Assembly: GCA_017396395.1 (NCBI GenBank) | Contig: JAFQMF010000017.1 | Location: forward strand, 62,001-126,000 | DNA length: 64,000 nt | Direction of reading: 5' to 3' | Origin: Clostridia bacterium | GTDB lineage: Bacteria; Bacillota; Clostridia; RUG12999 | Part shown: in pieces, positions 26,203 to 36,886 of the stretch | Layout of the letters: each line of letters opens with the position of its first letter | Numbering within the stretch: position 1 is the first letter of the stretch | Made by a program: the position numbers and the translations under genes | Notes under the pieces: generated by a model | Told to the model about the DNA's origin: nothing | Database searches by the model: none | Seen by the model: only the letters and a program-made list of their open reading frames with translations

Positions 26203-29200
26203 TTATCTGATGCCTAAACCGTAGGTATCTTCAATGCGGTCACCCACCCATTCAAATCCGTGAACAGTTTCAGGGTTATCACCTGCAATTATAAGACCTG
26301 TATCAATCCAAAGAATTTGCTTTCCTAAGGCTTCTCCAATGTCTCTCATAGGAACAAAAATTCTTCCTCCGATTACAGTTGCGGGACTTTGAAGAGAAAC
26401 AGTTTCTCCATTCACCTTCATTGTGTTTTGTCCAACCTTTATTTCCACAACCTTGAGGCCTCTTGAAATAGTAGCGGTTTGTGTGTTTTCATTCCACTCA
26501 ACATTAGCATTAAGGTTCTGTGAAAGGAATCTTACAGGCACCATAGTTTTTTCATTAATAATCTGAGGAACTACACTGCTGTCTGTATCAATGGTAGCAG
26601 CTATTCCATCCACCAAAGCATCGTTGCTGTTAATCTTCATAATTACTGAGCCATGGAATTTGCTGTCTTTTAGCTGAGAAACAGTAACGGGTTCATCAAC
26701 AGGAGTTTTATCATTTGCAGTAGTTTCAGTATATCTGTAAGCGTATCTTCCCACAGGAGCAGTATCACCGTTATTATAGAAATCCATAATATCGCCCTGT
26801 GCCTGCATATTATCATTCCACTTAAACTCAATATCTACAGTTTTGTTTGTAAGCCCAAGCATATCTCTGGGAACTCTTATCATCATCTGGTTTTTGGATA
26901 TCTTATAGCTTACATTTCCTACAACTTCCCAATCCCAGCCATTATTGCTATGCTCAAGTACTGCAGATGTGGAAGAATTTGGTGTGGTGCGGTTAATTAC
27001 AAAGTCATAACCTTCCCAACCTGTTTTATAGCTTCTGTCAGTATTAATAAATAATCTCATCCATGACGGGTCGGTATATGAAGTAATATTTTCTGCCGTC
27101 TGTACATAGAAGTATATGTAATTTGCATCTCTTGCAACTTTGGAAAGAACTATATCGTTTCTTCCTGTGTCATTGTAGTAAAGATACTTTTTACCTACTG
27201 AGTAAATATTACGGTCCTCTGTACCTCCCTTATAACCAATAAATTCAGGCCCTACAGCATTCCACTGAGTAAAGCCTCCTCCAAGATTAATGGTCTTTTC
27301 TGCAGATGCTACAGGAGTTGGATTAACACCCTTAAAGCGTCTGATATTAGCAACCATCTGATAATAGTAAATATCTCCCATTTCGCCTTTACTGGGTTCT
27401 ATATCACGACTGTATTCGTCGTTCCACGCATCCACAAAAGCCCCTTTAACGCCCAGAAGCTGTGTATTATGACCTACTGTGTATTCATTCCAGCCTGTTA
27501 CAAATATCATCTGAGGATTAAGTTCAAGTGCTCTGTCCCATTGCTCCTGAAAATTATATCCGTAATATTTAGAGTCTTCATTTAAAAGAGCGTGTTTATC
27601 TTTATATGTATAACTTCTTCCATATACGCCCTCACCATTCATAGCAGTAAGTCCGTTATCATTAGCGTTTTGTGCAGTACCTACAGCAACACATTCATAG
27701 TCATATTTACCTCCTGTAACAGGAACAAATCCGTGCTGTGGATATACCTCCAGCCAAGGCCAATGGTCATCCCTTGTAGGTCCGTTAAAGTAAGAAGCCT
27801 GTGCAGGACGGAAAGTGAAAGCATTTAAAATTTCCTGATTAAGTGCATTTATATCAGCATAGCCCGTATCTTCTTTTAAATATTCAGGATATGCCATCAC
27901 AAGGGGTTTTCCGTTCCAATAATACCAACAATCGCTGTAAAGGCCTGTGCCATACATTGACTGATAAATTCTCTGAAGTGCTTTTGCAGTGTTGGAGTTT
28001 GAGTTGAATTGAAGCAAAAATGCCATTTTAGGTGCCTCAATACCGTTTTGACGCATTTCGTGCATAATCTTTCCAAGAAGCATATATCCGCCAGTAAAGG
28101 TAGAGTTTCCGTTGGAGGCATCAAATATTGTTACATCTACACCTGCAGCAGAAAGAAGCTCCATCTGTTTTCTTATTACCCATGCGTCAAGTCCGTGATA
28201 ATAACCATATATGGATTCATTCCATACGTATATGCCATTTCCCCAGTTGCTTGCACCGCCGTCCCAGCTCATAGCATTTTTAATATCCTCTACGGTTCCG
28301 CCTTCATGAGTACGAAGATAATTTTTAATTGTCTGTTGGTTGTTGTTAGGCTTATTAGCTGTAAGTGCAAGATGTGGTGCAGCATGCCATGTATGGTAGA
28401 AAATTCCTACTTTTTTGTCCTCATCTTTTTGTCCTACTGTTTCATATCCCGGAAGTTTTCTTCCCAGCATATCGGTAGCTGACCAGGTATCGCTGTTTAC
28501 ATTTAAAAGGTCGCTGTCATCTACAGGTACAAAGTTATCTAATCTTTCCTGATATGTAGATTTGCCAACAGCTGTTTTTGAAAACTGGAACCAGTCAACA
28601 TAATAGTCTCCTCCAAGGAAAACAAAATAAATATCATGCAGACCTGAAACTTTGGTAGATATAGATGCAGGGATGGTCAGCCAGCTTGCATTCATATCCG
28701 AATACTCAAAATAAACCTCTGCTATTCTTGTTCCGTTTTCCGGATGGTCAAGCATAACATGGATTTCACCTGTATCTCCTCCTGCTAAGTTAACAGGATT
28801 AACTCTCACATTTATACCAAGAGGTGTTGATGTGCCGAAGTTAACATCTGCATATCCGGCAACAGTATTTGGATACTGAACATACAAAGACCCGGTGGAC
28901 GCATATATCTCACTGCTCTTTCCGTCAAAATCCTCACCTTGAATACGGGAATAAGCATCTCTGCTATTTCTTACCACATCAGCAACAGACACCTCTTCAC
29001 CTGTTTTTATATTAGAAACGAAGGCTTCATTTTTGTAAAGTGTTCCGTTGATATAAATGTTTGATGTAACATCGCTATAAACATCGTCGGTTCTCCACAC
29101 ACCTACAGTCTGAGTTGGATTACTGAAAACAGCAAGAAAACTTCCTGAATACTTTCCCCCTAAAATACTGACAGTAAGCTCTGCACCATCATTAAAATTT

Positions 29201-29520
29201 GTATAGGTTTGTGTTGCAATTGGAGTTGTGGAAATAGTATTCTCATAAGAACTGCTCCACTTATAAATTGATATTGTAAGAGCACCTATATTATCATTCC
29301 AGCTTGGGCAAGTAACAGAATACTGCTTTAATGGCTTTGTTGTTTTAAAATAGTGGGCAAGTGTTTGTCCGCTTTTAAGTTGAAGTGCCGTTTTTCTTGT
29401 GTAGCTGCCAAATGATTCACTCTGGCTTGAAATGGGGATAGTTACATTTGCACAAGCTATCATACAATAAGACAGCATCATTGTTAAAATAAGACTCAGT
29501 GCCATCAATCTCTTTTTCAT
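26203..29520 (-). CDS. Secreted multidomain GH71/GH99-like protein with carbohydrate-binding and stalk domains
   Basis: Exported 1105-residue protein. After a signal peptide (1-25) comes an N-terminal beta region and a CBM6/35-like module (SRIQGEDFDGKS start, DWFQFS end, about 190-330). The core from about 370 to 760 (GIFYHTWHAAPH, GVDVTIFDASNG, ITGWNEY-like ending) resembles the (beta/alpha)8 domain of GH71/GH99-type endo-acting enzymes. A CBM9-like beta sandwich follows at about 800-965. The last 110 residues are a copper-amine-oxidase-N-like stalk (MVPVRFLSQNL, FVPMRDIGEALG), a common surface module in Clostridia. Substrate unknown, perhaps mannan or host glycans. A GTG at 29532 is an alternative start. 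Confidence 0.72.
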   Translation of the reverse strand: MKKRLMALSLILTMMLSYCMIACANVTIPISSQSESFGSYTRKTALQLKSGQTLAHYFKTTKPLKQYSVTCPSWNDNIGALTISIYKWSSSYENTISTTPIATQTYTNFNDGAELTVSILGGKYSGSFLAVFSNPTQTVGVWRTDDVYSDVTSNIYINGTLYKNEAFVSNIKTGEEVSVADVVRNSRDAYSRIQGEDFDGKSSEIYASTGSLYVQYPNTVAGYADVNFGTSTPLGINVRVNPVNLAGGDTGEIHVMLDHPENGTRIAEVYFEYSDMNASWLTIPASISTKVSGLHDIYFVFLGGDYYVDWFQFSKTAVGKSTYQERLDNFVPVDDSDLLNVNSDTWSATDMLGRKLPGYETVGQKDEDKKVGIFYHTWHAAPHLALTANKPNNNQQTIKNYLRTHEGGTVEDIKNAMSWDGGASNWGNGIYVWNESIYGYYHGLDAWVIRKQMELLSAAGVDVTIFDASNGNSTFTGGYMLLGKIMHEMRQNGIEAPKMAFLLQFNSNSNTAKALQRIYQSMYGTGLYSDCWYYWNGKPLVMAYPEYLKEDTGYADINALNQEILNAFTFRPAQASYFNGPTRDDHWPWLEVYPQHGFVPVTGGKYDYECVAVGTAQNANDNGLTAMNGEGVYGRSYTYKDKHALLNEDSKYYGYNFQEQWDRALELNPQMIFVTGWNEYTVGHNTQLLGVKGAFVDAWNDEYSRDIEPSKGEMGDIYYYQMVANIRRFKGVNPTPVASAEKTINLGGGFTQWNAVGPEFIGYKGGTEDRNIYSVGKKYLYYNDTGRNDIVLSKVARDANYIYFYVQTAENITSYTDPSWMRLFINTDRSYKTGWEGYDFVINRTTPNSSTSAVLEHSNNGWDWEVVGNVSYKISKNQMMIRVPRDMLGLTNKTVDIEFKWNDNMQAQGDIMDFYNNGDTAPVGRYAYRYTETTANDKTPVDEPVTVSQLKDSKFHGSVIMKINSNDALVDGIAATIDTDSSVVPQIINEKTMVPVRFLSQNLNANVEWNENTQTATISRGLKVVEIKVGQNTMKVNGETVSLQSPATVIGGRIFVPMRDIGEALGKQILWIDTGLIIAGDNPETVHGFEWVGDRIEDTYGLGIR

Positions 29521-29826
29521 AATTATAACCACTGCTTTCCCCGAAAGAAAGCTTCCTTTCTGCTGAATTTTAAAAATACCTATAAAAATAATAGGATAAT
29601 ATCCATCTGTTCAATATATTTTTTAGTCTGTAAAAACAGAAATATCCATATAATATTATACAATATTGCAATTATTTTGTAAAGGGAATTAAAAATTTTT
29701 CTTATCTGCTTTTTGCTGATTTTTAAACACTTTTTTTGTTTACTTTTACCAACTTACTTAACAATACAAACGCCCTCGTCATAAATTAACGAGGGCGATA
29801 ATCAGCGGTACTCTGGTCAAGCTGAT
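29521..29826. other. Leader of the glycosidase-like gene and intergenic hairpin
   Basis: Holds a promoter for the minus-strand gene (below), roughly 130 nt of leader without recognised structure, and at 29771-29798 a 9-bp hairpin (cgccctcgt with acgagggcg) between the two minus-strand genes. The hairpin may end the upstream transcript although its T tract is weak. Confidence 0.45.
29655..29683 (-). promoter_or_regulatory. Promoter of the glycosidase-like gene
   Basis: On the minus strand TTTACA (29683-29678), 17-bp spacer, TATAAT (29660-29655). Confidence 0.7.
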
Positions 29827-31230
29827 TTAATCTTCTTTTTTGTTTTTCTGTCTTACTGCAAAGAAAATCACAATAAGAGCAAGAGCTGAAATTCCTAATA
29901 CAATATGTTTTATTTGTGCACTTTCGTCCTTGAATTTATATATTTCTCCTCTTCCCAAGCTGTCATTAACGTATATATTCCCATTTTTAGTCTTTTGTGC
30001 AACCAAGGTTTTTTCTTCTTTATCCCCTATGTTCTCACTTACAAAAACAGCTTTATTATGAAGGGACTTTACAAGTTCATAGCTTTTCCCTTGATATATT
30101 AACTCTTTATTTCCGTTTGCAAACATAAGATAAATAGCTGCCGCTTCTTCATTACTTTCAGAAATAACAGCATATCCGTTATTCATATCAGTGGCAAAAA
30201 CAAATTCTCCTTTAAGATACTCCCCTTTATTATTCATAAGACGATAATATGTTTTCCCATCTCTGGTTGTTTGAACCCTATTTATTCCTTCATAAAAATT
30301 TCCGCAGTTTTCTATTTTTTCACTTAAAACACTGCCGTCTTTTATATTCACAAGGTAAGTACCTGATATAGTTGTTATAAAAACACTGTCCCCTGATATA
30401 TTTGAAGAAGCGTATGCAAAATCTCCCTTAATACCCGGAATGTTGAGCACAGTTTTTTCCTTACTTTTAATATCTATAATAAAAATTTCTGTTGTATCAC
30501 CATTTTTTTCAACGCCTATAACCTTTTTGTCTGTAAGAGGGGCTAAAAAATGCAAGTCTTCGTCACTGAAGATTTCTTTTCCCTTAATAGTATATACCTT
30601 TCCCCCTTGTCCCACATAGGTTTTTCCGTCAGGAGAAATACCATCCTTATAAGATATTCTTATAATACAAGGGAGCTGTACAGCCTTTCCGTCTTTCGAC
30701 ACAAGAAGATACCCTCCCCCCGCATTCATAACAAGAATATCTCCTCCCGGAAGCTCCGCCTTTACCTCAAAAAAATGCTCAATCACCGGCTTCCCTTTTC
30801 TGTTAAAAAGAGTATATACATTTTCCTGCAATGTGCTGTCAATAAGACAAATCAGTCCATTTGAAAATTCCCTGCTGTATATGTATCCACTGGGAAGGCG
30901 ACAAATTTTTTTGCCTTTTTTATTAATTATTGCAATTGCCATTCCTTCTTTGTCTGATACAACTGCTGTTTCGTCCTGAAAAAAAGGAGAAACAGCACCC
31001 CAATCATCTTCAAAATCAAAGAGCTTTTCATCTCTGTCAACAGCATATGCACCAATTTCCCCTTGTGTATTGCAATAAGCAATAAGATTCTCGGCATCCA
31101 CCCCCACAACTGCTTTTTCAGGCAAACTTACCACTTCATATTTTTCAAAAATATCAACTGTTTTTTTTGCTGAAACCCCCATTTGGAATATTAAAATCAT
31201 CACCATAAAAAAAGGTATAGCTTTTTTCAT
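29827..31230 (-). CDS. Exported, C-terminally membrane-anchored protein with propeller-like repeats
   Basis: This 467-residue protein has a signal peptide (MKKAIPFFMVMILIFQ core) and one C-terminal membrane helix (HIVLGISALALIVIFF) followed by a basic QKNKKED tail. The bulk between them would thus lie outside the cell. It consists of repeated short beta units of the type 'V--KNGD-TEIFII', 'KDGKAVQLP', 'NNKGEYL', suggesting a WG-repeat or beta-propeller fold. I do not recognise a specific family. The ATG at 31230 has GGTGG five bases upstream; an ATG at 31242 is an alternative. The start precedes the secreted glycosidase gene, and the two may be functionally linked. Confidence 0.6.
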   Translation of the reverse strand: MKKAIPFFMVMILIFQMGVSAKKTVDIFEKYEVVSLPEKAVVGVDAENLIAYCNTQGEIGAYAVDRDEKLFDFEDDWGAVSPFFQDETAVVSDKEGMAIAIINKKGKKICRLPSGYIYSREFSNGLICLIDSTLQENVYTLFNRKGKPVIEHFFEVKAELPGGDILVMNAGGGYLLVSKDGKAVQLPCIIRISYKDGISPDGKTYVGQGGKVYTIKGKEIFSDEDLHFLAPLTDKKVIGVEKNGDTTEIFIIDIKSKEKTVLNIPGIKGDFAYASSNISGDSVFITTISGTYLVNIKDGSVLSEKIENCGNFYEGINRVQTTRDGKTYYRLMNNKGEYLKGEFVFATDMNNGYAVISESNEEAAAIYLMFANGNKELIYQGKSYELVKSLHNKAVFVSENIGDKEEKTLVAQKTKNGNIYVNDSLGRGEIYKFKDESAQIKHIVLGISALALIVIFFAVRQKNKKED

Positions 31231-31313
31231 ATTTACCACCATGCCTTTACTTATATTTTTAATAATTATAACTTATATTTATCCTTTAGTCAACCGATAT
31301 TGAAAATTAATCT

Positions 31314-31342
31314 TTGACAAGTGCCTGATATTTGTATATAAT
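31314..31342 (+). promoter_or_regulatory. Promoter of the YitT gene
   Basis: TTGACA at 31314-31319 and TATAAT at 31337-31342, 17-bp spacer. Its position shows that the coding start must lie downstream, at 31383. Confidence 0.85.
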
Positions 31343-31382
31343 GTGCGTTGGCAATCAAATAAACTTAATGAGGCGTAGTATT

Positions 31383-32228
31383 ATGAAGAAAAAAATTTAT
31401 GACTTCTTAATTATGAACGCAGGTATTATTCTGCTTTCCTTCGGGGTGTATTTTTTTAAAATTCCCAATGGATTTTCCACTGGAGGAGTAAGTGGCATCG
31501 GCACAATACTTGGCACTGCAGTTACCATATTTTCTCCCGCTACATGGATTTTAATTATAAACCTTTTTCTTTTAATTGTAGGATTTGTTTTTTTAGGCAA
31601 AGAAACCGGTATTAAAACCATTTATTGCAGTATTGCATATTCTCTTATAACAATGCTGTTGGAAAAAGTAGCACCAGTTTCTTCCCCTCTTACAAACCAA
31701 CCCTTTTTAGAGCTGGTATATGCAATGCTTCTTACTTCAATAGGTTCTGCCATAATATTTTACAAAAATGCATCCTCAGGGGGAACTGATATAGTTGCCC
31801 TTATACTTAAAAAATTCAGCAATATGGATGTTGGTAAATCCTTATTATGCACCGACTTTATAATTGCCGCATATTCCTTTTTCGTATTTGGCATACAGTC
31901 AGGGCTTTATTCCCTACTTGGTCTTTTCTTTAAAGCTTTTTTAGTAGATGGTGTAATAGACAATTTTCGCAGTTGTAAATATTTTGTGGTAATAACAGAC
32001 AAGCCTCAGGAAATTGTAGAATATATAACTTCAACTCTCCATCACGGAGTTACTACCAACAAGGCAACAGGTGAATTTACTCATTCGGATAAAACTATAA
32101 TACATACTGTATGCAAGCGAATTGAAGCAATATATCTTCAGATTAAAATTAAGCAGATTGACCCTCACGCCTTTATCATTATAACTACCACAAGCGAAAT
32201 AATTGGAAGAGGCTTTCGCTCTGTTTAA
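31383..32228 (+). CDS. YitT family membrane protein
   Basis: This 281-residue protein has five to six membrane helices in its N-terminal two thirds (YitT_membrane/DUF161 region, with the PNGFSTGGVSGIGTI motif near 30 and SSGGTDIVALI near 135). It ends in a soluble DUF2179 domain of about 80 residues (GVTTNKATGEFTHSDKTII). This is the standard YitT architecture. The family is widespread in Firmicutes, but transport substrate is not established. The ATG has GAGG nine bases upstream. It is monocistronic. Confidence 0.9.
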   Translation: MKKKIYDFLIMNAGIILLSFGVYFFKIPNGFSTGGVSGIGTILGTAVTIFSPATWILIINLFLLIVGFVFLGKETGIKTIYCSIAYSLITMLLEKVAPVSSPLTNQPFLELVYAMLLTSIGSAIIFYKNASSGGTDIVALILKKFSNMDVGKSLLCTDFIIAAYSFFVFGIQSGLYSLLGLFFKAFLVDGVIDNFRSCKYFVVITDKPQEIVEYITSTLHHGVTTNKATGEFTHSDKTIIHTVCKRIEAIYLQIKIKQIDPHAFIIITTTSEIIGRGFRSV

Positions 32229-32315
32229 ATGATTTTGCAGATATGCAACTATCAGCAGAAAAATTTCCGTGATGTAACAAAGTGTATATCCCTTACTTTT
32301 CAGACTAATATAGCT

Positions 32316-32352
32316 GTGCAGTGTCCTTTTTAGGACACTGCACTTTTTCTTT
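32316..32352. terminator. Convergent terminator between yitT-like and tatD-like genes
   Basis: A perfect 12-bp stem (gtgcagtgtcct with aggacactgcac) is followed by a T run on the plus strand. Confidence 0.88.
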
Positions 32353-32354
32353 TT

Positions 32355-33122
32355 TTATTTTATTCTATATACTCTCTTTGCATTTTCGGTAGTTACTTTT
32401 GCCACCTCTTCAAAGGATATGCCTTTTATTTCAGCAACTTTTTCAGCCACTAATTTCACATTACGGCTGTCATTTCTTGTACCTCTTACAGGTTCAGGGG
32501 CAAGATAAGGGCAATCTGTTTCAATTAAAATTTTAGAAAGAGGAACTTCTGCCACCGCTTCTACTCCCCTTCTGTTATTTTTAAAAGTTACAGGCCCTGC
32601 AAAGGAAAGGCATAGACCCATATCAATTACTTCCTTTGCCATTTGGGCACTTCCGCTGTAACAATGCATTATTCCGCCTATTTTTTTCACAGGATATTTT
32701 CTTAGAATTTCCATACAATCACTGTTAGAATCCCTGTTATGAATTACTATAGGCAATTTTAGCTCTAAAGCAAGTTCAATCTGTCTTTCAAACCACTTTT
32801 TCTGCAAATCTCTTGGAGAGTTGTCATAATAATAGTCAAGTCCAATCTCCCCTATTGCCACAACCTTATCAGATTTTGCAAGCTCTTTTAGTTCAAGTAT
32901 ATCCGCTTCTGTTAAATTTTCCACGTCATGAGGATGAACTCCTACCACAGCATAGATAAAAGGATATCTTTTTGCAAGAACTATAGACCTTCTTGACGAT
33001 TCCAAATCATATCCAATATTTGCAATATAGGAAACTCCGCTTTCCTGCATAGACAAAATAACCTTTTCACGGTCAGCATCAAATTTGCTGTCGTCCAGAT
33101 GGGCATGTGAATCAAACAACAT
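32355..33122 (-). CDS. TatD family metal-dependent hydrolase (DNase-like)
   Basis: This 255-residue TIM-barrel protein belongs to the TatD group of 3'-5' exo/endodeoxyribonucleases that act in DNA repair and degradation. Metal ligands are HAHLDD (His5, His7), the glutamate in GEIGLDYYYD near 93, HNRDS near 128, HCYSGS near 152 and the aspartate in ETDCPYLAPEP near 203. The length matches the family. It is the last gene of a minus-strand run and is 12 bases downstream of the thioredoxin gene. Confidence 0.92.
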   Translation of the reverse strand: MLFDSHAHLDDSKFDADREKVILSMQESGVSYIANIGYDLESSRRSIVLAKRYPFIYAVVGVHPHDVENLTEADILELKELAKSDKVVAIGEIGLDYYYDNSPRDLQKKWFERQIELALELKLPIVIHNRDSNSDCMEILRKYPVKKIGGIMHCYSGSAQMAKEVIDMGLCLSFAGPVTFKNNRRGVEAVAEVPLSKILIETDCPYLAPEPVRGTRNDSRNVKLVAEKVAEIKGISFEEVAKVTTENAKRVYRIK

Positions 33123-33134
33123 ATTTTCTACCTC

Positions 33135-33452
33135 TTAAATATTTGAAAGTATAAACTCCTCAAGTTCATCAAAGGACATAAGTCCAACTGTTCTTGCTTT
33201 TTCCTCACCCTGTGCAATTATTACAAGGGTAGGCACAGAAGTTATATTATATTCCATTGTAATTGCAATTTCATTATCAATATTAACTTTGCATACCTTG
33301 ATTTTTCCTTCATACTTTTCGGCAACCTGTGTAAGCACAGGTGCAAGCATAGCACAAGGCTGACACCAGGACGCACGAAAATCCAACAATACAGGAATGT
33401 GAGAATTTATAATTTCCTGCTGAAAATTTTCTTTAGTTATTTCTATTTCCAT
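33135..33452 (-). CDS. trxA: Thioredoxin
   Basis: This 105-residue thiol-disulphide protein has the redox motif WCQPC (Cys30, Cys33) and the cis-proline segment SVPTLVI near 73. WCQPC differs from the classical WCGPC at the second position of the dipeptide, which tunes redox potential. The start codon overlaps the end of trmFO by 20 bases, so the two are translationally coupled. Confidence 0.92.
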   Translation of the reverse strand: MEIEITKENFQQEIINSHIPVLLDFRASWCQPCAMLAPVLTQVAEKYEGKIKVCKVNIDNEIAITMEYNITSVPTLVIIAQGEEKARTVGLMSFDELEEFILSNI

Positions 33453-34767
33453 CTTTAATTTCCTCCAGATTCTCCTTTAAGTACTCCAGCGACCTTTGAG
33501 AAATGAGTCTGTTTTTCTCAGCTTTTGCTCCTTTGCCCTTGATTTTCATTCCAAGAGGCTTCATAATTCCAAAGGTTATATTCATAGGTACAAATTTACT
33601 TACTGCTCCACCTGAAATATACGCCGAAAGTCCGCCAAGTGCGGTTATATCAGGTAATATTAAAGGCGGTTTATTTAAAATTTCCCTTGCCAGATTTATA
33701 CCCGCTAAAAACCCTGAAGAAGCCGATTCAATATATCCTTCTACTCCCGTCATTTGTCCTGCAAAGTATAATTTCTGATTGGAATTTTTAAGTCTGTATC
33801 TTGCATCAAGAAGATAAGGAGAGTTCATATAGGTGTTTCTGTGCATTACTCCATACCGCACTATTTCTGCATTTTTAAGAGCAGGAATAAGCCCGAAAAC
33901 TCTTTTTTGTTCTCCCCATTTAAGGTGTGTCTGAAAACCCACCATATTATAAAGTGTCCCCTCTGCATTATCTTGACGAAGCTGTACTACCGCATATGGC
34001 TCCTTCCCTGTTTTAGGATCAGGCAATCCCACAGGTTTTAATGGCCCGTATAAAAGAGTTTCTTCTCCTCGCTTTGCCATAGTTTCAACCGGCATACAGC
34101 CTTCAAAAACCACCTGACTGTCAATATCCTTCATAGGTGCAAGTTCGGCATCTATAAGTTCTTTATAAAACTCTGTATATTCTTCTTTTGTCAAGGGTGC
34201 GTTTATATAATCATCTTCCCCCTTGCCATATCTTGAAGCACGGTAAGCATTTTTCATATCCACCGATTCCAGAGTTACAATAGGTGCTGCCGCATCAAAG
34301 AAGTAAAGATTGTCTTTTCCGGTAAGCTTTGTAATTTCCTCAAAAAGTTCAGGAGTGGTAAGAGGGCCTGTTGCAATTATCACATTTCCTTCAGGAATTT
34401 TTGTAAACTCTTTTTCGGTAAAGGTAATATTCGGGTGATTTTTAATTTTTTCTGTAACAAGATCAGAAAATTTTGTTCTATCTACCGCAAGTGCTCCCCC
34501 TGCGGGAACCTTAGTCTTATCCGCACATTCCATAATAAGGCTTCCGCAAAGTCTAAGTTCCTCTTTTAAAAGCCCTACTGCGTTTTCCAGTCTGTCTGAC
34601 CGAAGAGAATTACTGCACACCAGTTCTGCAAAACCATCATAACTATGTGCGGGAGTCTTTTTACTTGGTTTCATATCATAAAGGGTAACTTTAATATTTC
34701 TTTCTGCTAACTGCCATGCAGCTTCACAGCCTGCAAGACCTGCACCGATAACTAATGCTTCCACCAA
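33433..34767 (-). CDS. trmFO: Methylenetetrahydrofolate-tRNA-(uracil-5-)-methyltransferase
   Basis: This FAD- and folate-dependent enzyme makes ribothymidine at tRNA position 54 in most Gram-positives. The 444-residue protein starts with the Rossmann dinucleotide motif [15 protein letters not shown]. It has the conserved CSNSLRSD segment near 50 that contains a catalytic cysteine, [11 protein letters not shown] near 240, and the C-terminal FAD motif [18 protein letters not shown] near 340. It lies directly downstream of topA, an arrangement common in Firmicutes. Confidence 0.96.
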   Translation of the reverse strand: MVEALVIGAGLAGCEAAWQLAERNIKVTLYDMKPSKKTPAHSYDGFAELVCSNSLRSDRLENAVGLLKEELRLCGSLIMECADKTKVPAGGALAVDRTKFSDLVTEKIKNHPNITFTEKEFTKIPEGNVIIATGPLTTPELFEEITKLTGKDNLYFFDAAAPIVTLESVDMKNAYRASRYGKGEDDYINAPLTKEEYTEFYKELIDAELAPMKDIDSQVVFEGCMPVETMAKRGEETLLYGPLKPVGLPDPKTGKEPYAVVQLRQDNAEGTLYNMVGFQTHLKWGEQKRVFGLIPALKNAEIVRYGVMHRNTYMNSPYLLDARYRLKNSNQKLYFAGQMTGVEGYIESASSGFLAGINLAREILNKPPLILPDITALGGLSAYISGGAVSKFVPMNITFGIMKPLGMKIKGKGAKAEKNRLISQRSLEYLKENLEEIKDGNRNN

Positions 34768-34775
34768 AATCCCCC

Positions 34776-36875
34776 TTATTTCTTTTCCTTTTGCGTCTTT
34801 TTGTTATACTGGCAATCCTTATCAAGACAAACCTTATTGTTTTTAAGTATTCTGCCCTTTATACTGCGGTTAAGAAGCATCTTTCCGCATATTGGGCATT
34901 TTTCCGTTGTAGGCTCATCCCAACTCATAAAGTCACACTCAGGATAATTTACACAGCCGAAATATCTTACTCCCTTACGGCTTCTGCGTACTACAATACT
35001 GCCTGAGCACTTAGGGCAGTTTGCCCCGATTTCTTCAACAATGGGCTTTGTGTTACGGCATTTGGGAAATCCTGGACAAGCAAGGAACTTTCCAAATTTA
35101 CCATCTCTATATACCATTTTCTTTCCGCACATTTCACATACAACATCAGATTCCTCCAATGTAAGCTGAACATGCTCAATCTTTTTATCAGCTATTTCAA
35201 GCTCCTGCTTAAAGGGATCATAAAAATCTCTTATAATATTCTTCCAGGGAAGCTTTCCTTCTTCCACAAGGTCAAGCTTGCTTTCCATTTGAGCAGTAAA
35301 CTCTGCATCAATAATCTGTGAGAAGTTTTCCCTCATAAGGTCATTTACCACTGCACCCAGTTCTGTAGGATACAGTTGTTTTTTATCCTTTAAAATATAG
35401 TTTCTTGCAAGAATTGTAGAAACTGTAGGAGCATAGGTACTTGGTCTGCCTATTCCAAGCTCCTCCATAGTTTTAATTAAACTTGCCTCTGTATATCTTG
35501 ATGGAGGCTGTGTAAAATGCTGTTTTGGAAGAATTTCCTTTAAGGAAAGCAAGTCATTTTCTTTAATTTCAGGAAGTGCCTGTTCCTTATCCTCTGATTC
35601 CTCCTTAACCTCATCATATACACTGGTAAAGCCTGGGAAGGTAATAATACTGCCTGTAGCTTTAAAAATATAATTACCCGCTTCAATATTTACAGCAGTA
35701 GCAAGAGTCTGTGCAGGTGCCATCTGACTTGCAATAAATCTTTCCCAGATAAGCTTGTAAATTTTATACTGCTCTAAGCTTAATGATTCCTTTATTTCAT
35801 CAGGGACAAGCTCAACTATGGAAGGACGGATTGCCTCGTGAGCATCCTGTGCATTCTTTTTATTGGAAAATACTCTTGGCTTTACGGGAATATAATCCTT
35901 TCCCCATCTGCCTTCTACGTATTTTCTGGAAGCAGAAATCGCTTCCTCAGAAACACGCACAGAGTCAGTTCTCATATAAGTAATAAGACCCACTGCACCT
36001 ATACCTTTAATATCTACACCCTCATAAAGCTGTTGTGCAATCATCATAGTTTTGGAGGATGTAAAATTATATTTTTTAGACGCCTCCTGTTGCAAGGTAC
36101 TTGTTATAAAAGGAGGCATTGGCTGACGTTTCTTTTCAGTCTTTTTAATATCCTTTGCAATAAAGTCTTTATCTTTAATCTCAGATACTATTTTTAAAGT
36201 CTGCTCCTGAGTCTTTAAATTTATTTTACCCTTTTTGTCTCCGTAAAACTTTGCAGAAAATTTCTTTTTAGCAGGCGGATTTGAAAACTGAGTTTCTAAA
36301 TTCCAGTATTCCTTAGGTTCAAAGGAGAGAATTTCCTCTTCCCTGTCGCAAATAAGCTTCATTGCTACAGACTGAACTCTGCCCGCACTAAGACCTTTTT
36401 TTACCTTTCTCCATAATAGGGGACTGATAGAATAACCTACTATTCTGTCTAAAACTCGTCTTGCCTGCTGAGCATCCACCAAGTCTTTATCTATTTTTCT
36501 GGGATGTTTTATTGCCTCTTTAATAGCATCCTTTGTAATCTCGTTAAATACCACTCTTGAGGTAGTTTCCTCAGGTAACTGAAGAGCTTTTACAATATGC
36601 CAGGAAATAGCCTCTCCCTCTCGGTCAGGGTCAGTTGCAAGCACTACTTTTGAAGATGCCTTAATATCCTTTTTAAGAGCCTTCATTACATCCCCTTTAC
36701 CTCTTATGGTGAGATATGAAGGTTCAAAGTCATTTTCAATATCTACTCCCATAGAGCTTTTGGGCAAATCCCTTATATGACCCATTGTGGCTCTTACAAT
36801 ATAGTTTGAGCCAAGGTATTTTTTTATTGTTTTGGATTTTGTTGGAGACTCAACGATTAAAAGTGTTTTTCCCAT
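34776..36875 (-). CDS. topA: DNA topoisomerase I
   Basis: Type IA topoisomerase of 699 residues that relaxes negative supercoils. The TOPRIM domain is at the N-terminus ([24 protein letters not shown] near 82). The active-site tyrosine lies in [12 protein letters not shown] near 300. The C-terminal region carries three zinc-ribbon-like repeats with paired cysteines (CEMC...C, CPKC...C, CPIC...C) for single-strand binding. The gene is 11 bases downstream of dprA and precedes trmFO, the classical dprA-topA-trmFO order. Confidence 0.97.
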   Translation of the reverse strand: MGKTLLIVESPTKSKTIKKYLGSNYIVRATMGHIRDLPKSSMGVDIENDFEPSYLTIRGKGDVMKALKKDIKASSKVVLATDPDREGEAISWHIVKALQLPEETTSRVVFNEITKDAIKEAIKHPRKIDKDLVDAQQARRVLDRIVGYSISPLLWRKVKKGLSAGRVQSVAMKLICDREEEILSFEPKEYWNLETQFSNPPAKKKFSAKFYGDKKGKINLKTQEQTLKIVSEIKDKDFIAKDIKKTEKKRQPMPPFITSTLQQEASKKYNFTSSKTMMIAQQLYEGVDIKGIGAVGLITYMRTDSVRVSEEAISASRKYVEGRWGKDYIPVKPRVFSNKKNAQDAHEAIRPSIVELVPDEIKESLSLEQYKIYKLIWERFIASQMAPAQTLATAVNIEAGNYIFKATGSIITFPGFTSVYDEVKEESEDKEQALPEIKENDLLSLKEILPKQHFTQPPSRYTEASLIKTMEELGIGRPSTYAPTVSTILARNYILKDKKQLYPTELGAVVNDLMRENFSQIIDAEFTAQMESKLDLVEEGKLPWKNIIRDFYDPFKQELEIADKKIEHVQLTLEESDVVCEMCGKKMVYRDGKFGKFLACPGFPKCRNTKPIVEEIGANCPKCSGSIVVRRSRKGVRYFGCVNYPECDFMSWDEPTTEKCPICGKMLLNRSIKGRILKNNKVCLDKDCQYNKKTQKEKK

Positions 36876-36886
36876 TTTATTTCTCC

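Noticed and set aside
31332-31382. Longer YitT start at 31332
   Set aside because: That ATG lies within the -10 region of the promoter, so it would not be transcribed.
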